This document shows, piece by piece, positions 59,012 to 64,000 of a stretch of 64,000 nucleotides of DNA. Every line of letters starts with the position of its first letter. The stretch's first letter is position 1. The position numbers and the translations under genes were made by a program. Under the pieces are notes generated by a model, which was given only the letters and a program-made list of their open reading frames with translations, was not told the DNA's origin and did not search any database. Origin of the DNA: Cronobacter universalis NCTC 9529 (GTDB lineage Bacteria > Pseudomonadota > Gammaproteobacteria > Enterobacterales > Enterobacteriaceae); the NCBI RefSeq assembly GCF_001277175.1, contig NZ_CP012257.1, positions 3,100,001 through 3,164,000 of the forward strand, in the 5' to 3' direction.

Positions 59012-61345
59012 TTATTCCACCCGGAACCGCGCGGCGGCAATCTGCCCCGCTTCATCCATCAGCAAGACCTGATAATCGCCGCTTTTATCAAAGGTCAGCG
59101 TCACGCTGTCGCCTTCTTTATCGAGCGGTTCGCCGTTTAAAAACCACCAGTGACGCCCGCCGCCGCCCTGACTGCGCAGCGGCAGCGACAGCGCAGCCTG
59201 CCCCGGCAGGCGTTTCAGCACAGCCCCTTCGCTTACGCCGGTGAGCAGCAGCGGTACCAGATCCTGCTGATGCACCGGCGGACATTGCGGCGAGACCGGC
59301 GGCAGACGTGCCGCTCGCCGCTCGCCGGGCGGTAGCCAGGGTTCAAGCGGCAGCGGCCAGAGCAGCAGACGGCTTTCAGAAACATGCGGACAATCCGCCG
59401 CCACCCGCTCGCCCTTCGCGTTAAGCCACAGCGGGAACTGAATGCCCCGGCTCCCCTCCTGCCCTTCGGCAAGCAGCGTCGGCGGTTCGCTGTTATCAAG
59501 AAGCCACGTCGACAACCGGCGGCGGCAGTTGCTGTCACCCGCCGGTAAGCGCTGCCCGCCCGGCCAGCAGATGGTGCAAGCCGACACCGAGGCCGGGCGC
59601 GGATCCACCGGCTGTCTCGCCTGCTGCACCGCCGAGGCGGCCCCCGCCTGCAACAGGTTATTAACCTGGTTCAGCACCGGCACGGCGCTTGCGAAACCAA
59701 ACTGTCCGGCGACCGGCGTCGCATCCGGGCGGCCGGTCCAGACGCCAATCAGATAACGCGACGTCACGCCGACGGCCCAGGCATCGCGATAACCGTAGCT
59801 GGTGCCGGTTTTCCAGGCGAGCGGCACCACCTGCGGCAGCGAGCCGTCCGGCAGCGGCTGCGCCTCGTTCGCAAGGATGCGGCGGATAATCCATGCCGCG
59901 CCCGGCGACATCAGCGGACGTTCCACCAGTGGATCGCCCTTCACCACGCGCAGACGCGCCGCCTGGCCGTGACGGGCGAAGGCGCTATAGGCCGCCACAA
60001 TCTCATCAAGCCTTGCGCCCGCGCCGCCCAGGATCACCGCAAGGCTTGGCTGCGCTGTCGGCGGAAAACGCAGCGCCAGCCCGACATTACGCAGCTTCGC
60101 CGTAAAGCGCTTCGGCCCGTAGGCTTCCAGCACCTGAACGGCGGGCAGATTCAGCGACCGCACCAGCGCCTCGCTCATGCTCACCGGCCCGTTAAAACCG
60201 CTGTCGAAATTGCCTGGCCGGTAGTCGCCGAAGCGACGCGGCACATCCTGTAACAGCGAGGCCGGATGAATAAGCCCCTCATCCAGCGCCAGTCCGTAAA
60301 CAAAAGGCTTGAGCACCGAACCAGGTGAACGAATCGCCGTCACCATATCGACATGACCAAAACGGGCGTCGTCCTTGATATCCGCCGAACCGACCCAGCC
60401 GCGCACTTCCATGGTGGTGTGATCGACCACCAGGATAGCCAGCGACGTCCGCGCCGGGAGGCGGCCTTTCCAGTTCAGCGCCAGATCTTCAAGCTGGCGT
60501 TGTAAAGCAGCGTCAAGCGTAGTGGTGATTTTGGTGTCGCGACGCTGCGTCACCAGCCGCCTTGAGAGCAGCGGCGCGAGCTGCGGCATCTGGCGAGGAG
60601 CCAGCCATACAGGCTCTTCCAGCGACTCGCGCACCTGTTTTTCACTCCAGACGCCCTGCGTCGCCATGCGGCGCAGCACTTTGTCGCGCGCCGCCTGCGC
60701 GCGATCCGGCCAGCGGTCAGGCCTAAGCCTGCTTGGAGCCTGCGGGAGTACCGCCAGCAGCGCGGCGTCGGAATAGCTCAGTCTTGATGGCGGCTTGCCG
60801 AGATATACCCAGCTGGCGGCCCCGATTCCCTGTAGCGTGCCGCCGAACGGCGCGCGATTCAGATAGAGCGTGAGGATCTCGGCTTTGGAGAGATGCCATT
60901 CGAGCTGCATCGCCCGCCATACCTGGCGCAGCTTGCCGCCGAACGTGCGCGGGTGAGGATCCAGCAGTCGCGCCACCTGCATGGTGAGCGTACTGCCGCC
61001 GGAGACAACCGAGCCGGAGCGCAGATCCTGCCAGGCCGCGCGCGCGATCGCGAGCGGGTTAATACCGGGGTGACGCCAGAACCAGCGATCTTCGTAATTC
61101 AGCAATGCCTCAAGATAGCGCGGCGAGACATCGTTAATGGTGACCGGGTAGCGCCAGATGCCGTTTTTGTCCGCAAAACGCCACAGCGGCGTGCCGTCCT
61201 GGGCCACCACCACGCGCGCGGGCTGCACTTCATACAACGGCAGCGGCCAGCACTTATCGGCAAGCCACAGCGCAGCGCACAATAAAAGCGGCGCCGCCGC
61301 CAGAATTATCCAGCGGCGGCGCCTTTTACACAGGCTTTTAATCAC
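59012..61345 (-). CDS. pbpC: Penicillin-binding protein 1C
   Basis: PbpC is a class A peptidoglycan synthase anchored in the inner membrane. The 777-residue protein (E. coli 770) starts with a GTG. It has a basic N-terminus KSLCKRRRRW and a membrane helix (about 13-33). The GT51 domain has the catalytic glutamate in NYEDRWFWRHPGINP, and GGSTLTMQVARLL. In the transpeptidase domain the motifs are SVLK (RSPGSVLKPFVYG), SLN (RSLNLPAVQ) and KTG (AWKTGTSYGY). A C-terminal BiPBP_C-type domain follows. It lies 10 bases after yfhM, the alpha-2-macroglobulin partner gene. Confidence 0.97.
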   Translation of the reverse strand: MIKSLCKRRRRWIILAAAPLLLCAALWLADKCWPLPLYEVQPARVVVAQDGTPLWRFADKNGIWRYPVTINDVSPRYLEALLNYEDRWFWRHPGINPLAIARAAWQDLRSGSVVSGGSTLTMQVARLLDPHPRTFGGKLRQVWRAMQLEWHLSKAEILTLYLNRAPFGGTLQGIGAASWVYLGKPPSRLSYSDAALLAVLPQAPSRLRPDRWPDRAQAARDKVLRRMATQGVWSEKQVRESLEEPVWLAPRQMPQLAPLLSRRLVTQRRDTKITTTLDAALQRQLEDLALNWKGRLPARTSLAILVVDHTTMEVRGWVGSADIKDDARFGHVDMVTAIRSPGSVLKPFVYGLALDEGLIHPASLLQDVPRRFGDYRPGNFDSGFNGPVSMSEALVRSLNLPAVQVLEAYGPKRFTAKLRNVGLALRFPPTAQPSLAVILGGAGARLDEIVAAYSAFARHGQAARLRVVKGDPLVERPLMSPGAAWIIRRILANEAQPLPDGSLPQVVPLAWKTGTSYGYRDAWAVGVTSRYLIGVWTGRPDATPVAGQFGFASAVPVLNQVNNLLQAGAASAVQQARQPVDPRPASVSACTICWPGGQRLPAGDSNCRRRLSTWLLDNSEPPTLLAEGQEGSRGIQFPLWLNAKGERVAADCPHVSESRLLLWPLPLEPWLPPGERRAARLPPVSPQCPPVHQQDLVPLLLTGVSEGAVLKRLPGQAALSLPLRSQGGGGRHWWFLNGEPLDKEGDSVTLTFDKSGDYQVLLMDEAGQIAAARFRVE

Positions 61346-61355
61346 AGCTCACCTG

Positions 61356-64000
61356 TCAGGGGTTGATGGTCAGCGCAGGAATCGTCGCACCGGTCGAACG
61401 CCATTGCGGCACATACATCGACTCGACCTGCGGCGCCGGCACTTTATAGGTGCCCGGCGTCACGGCGCGCGCCATATAGACCAGCGTGGCGTTAACGCCT
61501 TCGTTTACCGGCAGCGCCGCGACGAAGCGGTCGTCACGGAACTCCATATGCTGAATATCCATCTGCTGCATCCGGTTGATGAGATCGCTCGCCTCACCCG
61601 CGCTGCTCAGGCTGGCGCTGGCGTTCGCCAGGTTCTGGTTTTCAAGCTCCAGCCCGGCCGGGAGGAGATCGACCACCAGCGCGTCAGGCACCGTTTTGCT
61701 GGCTGAAACGTCAAGCCACACCAGCACCAGTTCGCCGCTCTTGAGATTTGAGAGCGAAATCGACTCGCCTTTGCTGTTGAGGTAGTGACGCTCAATATGC
61801 AACACGTTGCTCGATGGCTGCGGCGCGACGTCCGGGTAGCCCTGGCTGTCAAGACGCAGCCAGAGCGGGGTCTGGGCCGTGTTAGTGACCTGCAACGCGC
61901 CAAGCTGATCGGCGTTGAGCGCCACGCTCTGCGCTTTGTCGCCGCTCATGAACTGTCCTGCCAGCGTGGTTTGCGCCTGCCAGTTCCCCGGCTGGTTTAC
62001 CAGATTGCGGCCCGCCAGGAACAGCGCGTTGCTTTCCTGCGTCGAGAGCCAACGCTTGCCATACGCTTCATCGGAGAGCGCGTTAAGCAGAGAGCTCTGT
62101 GTGTCAGCCTGCAGGTTATATTCCTGCAAAAGACTCAGCTTGAGCGCATCGTCACGCAGATCGCTGCCGTAGTCGCCTATCCAGACATCGTTACGCGGCC
62201 GCTCGGTTTTGAGCCCCAGATCCAGCGCGGCTTTACTGCGCGGCGCATCGCCCATCAGTTTCAGCGCCACGCCAAGCTGCACCAGCGGCAGACCGCCGCC
62301 CGCTTGCGCGCGATGCTCCCAGAGGTCACGCAGCGCGCCGAGCGGCGCTTTCTGCTGACGAGCCAGCACCAGTCCGGCATAGGACTGCACCGCGAAGCGC
62401 GAGGCCGCGTTGTTTTCGCTGTAACGCAGCGCGATGGTGGCCGGATCCTGGAGATAACGCAGCAGGCGCACGTTGGCGTTATTCAGCGCCTCGGCCGGCA
62501 CGCTGTAGCCCTGCTCGCCGGCGCGCACCAGGAAATCGGTCACATAGGCCGTCGCCCAGTACTCTTCCGGGCTTTCTTTATCCCACAGCCCGAAACCGCC
62601 CTCTTCGCGCTGCATCTCCAGCAGACGCGCAATGCCGATATCCACCGCCGCGCGGCGCTGTTCATCGGTGTCGCCTTTAATGCCAAGCGCTTTGAGCTGC
62701 GCGGCATTGGTGTAGAGCGACGGGAACAGACCGCTGGTAGTCTGCTCAAGGCAGCCGTAAGGGTAGGCGCGCAGCTCTTCAATGTAGCGGGCGATGTTAA
62801 GCGGCGGACGGCCACTTAACAGCAACCGGCCTTCCAGCGTGGAGGCGTTAAGCCCCTGCAGATGCGACGCCGGTACGGTCCAGATCTCGCCTGCGCGCAG
62901 CATCGCGCCGCTGTTGATAGTCTGCGCCGGATACGCCGGACGCACGCCGATTTTCCACTCGCGGTTGATGGGCGCGAAACGCTCGCCCGGCAGCGAAAGG
63001 CCCGTGATCTGGGCCTGCACCGCGCCGTCGCCAAACCCGTTGCTGGCGGCGACCGGCACAAACAGCGTCGTACGCCCGCCCGCTTTCAGGTTCACCTGCT
63101 GGGTAGACTGCCCGTCCAGGCGCACCAGGCCGCTGGCGCTAAAGGTGACGTTAAGCTGCTGCGGCTGTTCGGTCAGGTTCGTGACATCCAGCGCCAGGCG
63201 CGAGGTATCGCCGCCCGCGAGGAAACGCGGCGTGCTCATCTCGGCAATCACGGGCGCCGCCACAATCACTTTGCTTTCGCCGCTGCCGAAGCGGTCGTCG
63301 CTCCAGGCCTGCGCCATCACGCGCAGTTCGCCGTTAAAGTCGCCGACAGGCAGCGTAATTGTGCCTTCGCCCTGGTCGTTTAACTGCACCGGCACCGCCT
63401 GTTCGGCGATGATAGTGACGTGGTTGACCGGCGGTTTGCCGCCGCGGTTCAGCTCGTCGCCGTCGCCACCAAAGCGCAGCGCCGCCAGACGGCCCTGGCC
63501 TTCGATCACCTGGCCGTAGATATCGTAGATATCGGCGCCATAGCGTTTCTTGCCAAAGAAGCCGCGCCACGGATCCGGCGTGACGTAGTCGGTGATGTTA
63601 AGCACGCCGCTGTCCACGGCCGACACCAGAACGTTGATCTGCTTCGGCAGCTCGCCGTTTTTCACGCTGGCTTTCACTTTTACCGACAGCGTGCTGTCCG
63701 GGCGCATTTTCGCTGGCGTTTCCAGCGCCAGGTTCAGGCGACGGTTTTCATCGCCCATCGGCAGATGCAGCAGGCCGACCGCGCGTTTTTGCGTCGCGGA
63801 GCGGGATTTATCGCCAGGGCGCACTACCAGCGTGCTGAGATAGAGATCGTGGCGTTTCCAGGCTTTATCGACCGGGATCTCCAGATCGAGCCCCTTCTCC
63901 GGCACGTCGATTTCCTGCCACCACAGCGGGCCTTCAGAGGATTCCACCATCGCGTAGCCTTTGCCTGCGGCTGGCGCGGCGATATGCAGCTTGATGGTGT
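61356..64000 (-). CDS. yfhM: Bacterial alpha-2-macroglobulin YfhM, C-terminal part
   Basis: The frame is open to the right edge of the window, so the N-terminal half (signal peptide, lipobox and first MG domains) is outside. About 880 of about 1650 expected residues are present. The thioester motif CLEQ is encoded at 62742-62753 (AYPYGCLEQTTSG), followed by the helical thioester domain and a final receptor-like domain. Bacterial alpha-2-macroglobulin traps attacking proteases in the periplasm and works with PbpC to protect and repair the envelope; the adjacent pbpC fits. The ATG at 63950 is internal, not the start. Confidence 0.96.
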   Translation of the reverse strand, partial: TIKLHIAAPAAGKGYAMVESSEGPLWWQEIDVPEKGLDLEIPVDKAWKRHDLYLSTLVVRPGDKSRSATQKRAVGLLHLPMGDENRRLNLALETPAKMRPDSTLSVKVKASVKNGELPKQINVLVSAVDSGVLNITDYVTPDPWRGFFGKKRYGADIYDIYGQVIEGQGRLAALRFGGDGDELNRGGKPPVNHVTIIAEQAVPVQLNDQGEGTITLPVGDFNGELRVMAQAWSDDRFGSGESKVIVAAPVIAEMSTPRFLAGGDTSRLALDVTNLTEQPQQLNVTFSASGLVRLDGQSTQQVNLKAGGRTTLFVPVAASNGFGDGAVQAQITGLSLPGERFAPINREWKIGVRPAYPAQTINSGAMLRAGEIWTVPASHLQGLNASTLEGRLLLSGRPPLNIARYIEELRAYPYGCLEQTTSGLFPSLYTNAAQLKALGIKGDTDEQRRAAVDIGIARLLEMQREEGGFGLWDKESPEEYWATAYVTDFLVRAGEQGYSVPAEALNNANVRLLRYLQDPATIALRYSENNAASRFAVQSYAGLVLARQQKAPLGALRDLWEHRAQAGGGLPLVQLGVALKLMGDAPRSKAALDLGLKTERPRNDVWIGDYGSDLRDDALKLSLLQEYNLQADTQSSLLNALSDEAYGKRWLSTQESNALFLAGRNLVNQPGNWQAQTTLAGQFMSGDKAQSVALNADQLGALQVTNTAQTPLWLRLDSQGYPDVAPQPSSNVLHIERHYLNSKGESISLSNLKSGELVLVWLDVSASKTVPDALVVDLLPAGLELENQNLANASASLSSAGEASDLINRMQQMDIQHMEFRDDRFVAALPVNEGVNATLVYMARAVTPGTYKVPAPQVESMYVPQWRSTGATIPALTINP

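Overview
The window is a GC-rich enterobacterial chromosome segment whose gene order largely follows the E. coli K-12 maeB to yfhM interval. The sequences are diverged from E. coli. A protealysin-type metalloprotease of 341 aa (zpx-like) with its inhibitor gene lies between xseA and yfgJ, which points to Cronobacter or a close relative. Genus is inferred from gene content and protein similarity by eye; no database was searched.

Layout. 1-967: the end of an iron-siderophore ABC permease and its ATPase. 990-1318: a four-unit tandem array of a palindromic repeat, ending at the maeB stop. 1319-6845: central carbon metabolism (maeB; talA-tktB divergent). 6907-9676: two secreted proteins of unknown function (the second is YpfG) and nudK. 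9873-13769: narP in the slot that holds narQ in E. coli, then acrD. 13874-19233: the 19-residue ypfM, a GNAT acetyltransferase, yffB-dapE-ypfN, then ypfH and tmcA. 19249-28125: ypfJ, purC, bamC-dapA, gcvR-bcp, perM, bepA-yfgD, hda with a CTG start. 28222-35974: upp-uraA, purMN, ppk-ppx. 36009-38811: the c-di-GMP phosphodiesterase gene yfgF with an FNR box, and yfgG. 38812-43268: an accessory island. 43269-47923: guaBA and xseA. 48007-49382: the protease and inhibitor pair. 49379-58845: yfgJ, der-bamB-yfgM-hisS-ispG-rodZ-rlmN, ndk. 59012-64000: pbpC and the C-terminal part of yfhM, cut by the window edge.

How genes work together. Purine supply (purC, purMN, guaBA) and pyrimidine salvage (upp-uraA) are well represented, and the purC and purM promoters each carry a clear PurR operator. 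BamB, BamC and BepA serve outer-membrane assembly. PbpC with YfhM, and RodZ, serve the wall. Ppk and Ppx make and degrade polyphosphate.

The most unusual part is the accessory island between yfgG and guaA. A relatively AT-rich two-gene operon encodes a 99-residue protein resembling the EACC1 component of bacterial conflict systems and a 418-residue HEXXH metallopeptidase that I cannot place in a family. It has a roughly 700-base upstream region with inverted repeats. It is followed by apparently decayed coding sequence and an epoxide hydrolase. This pair is my best candidate for an undescribed system.
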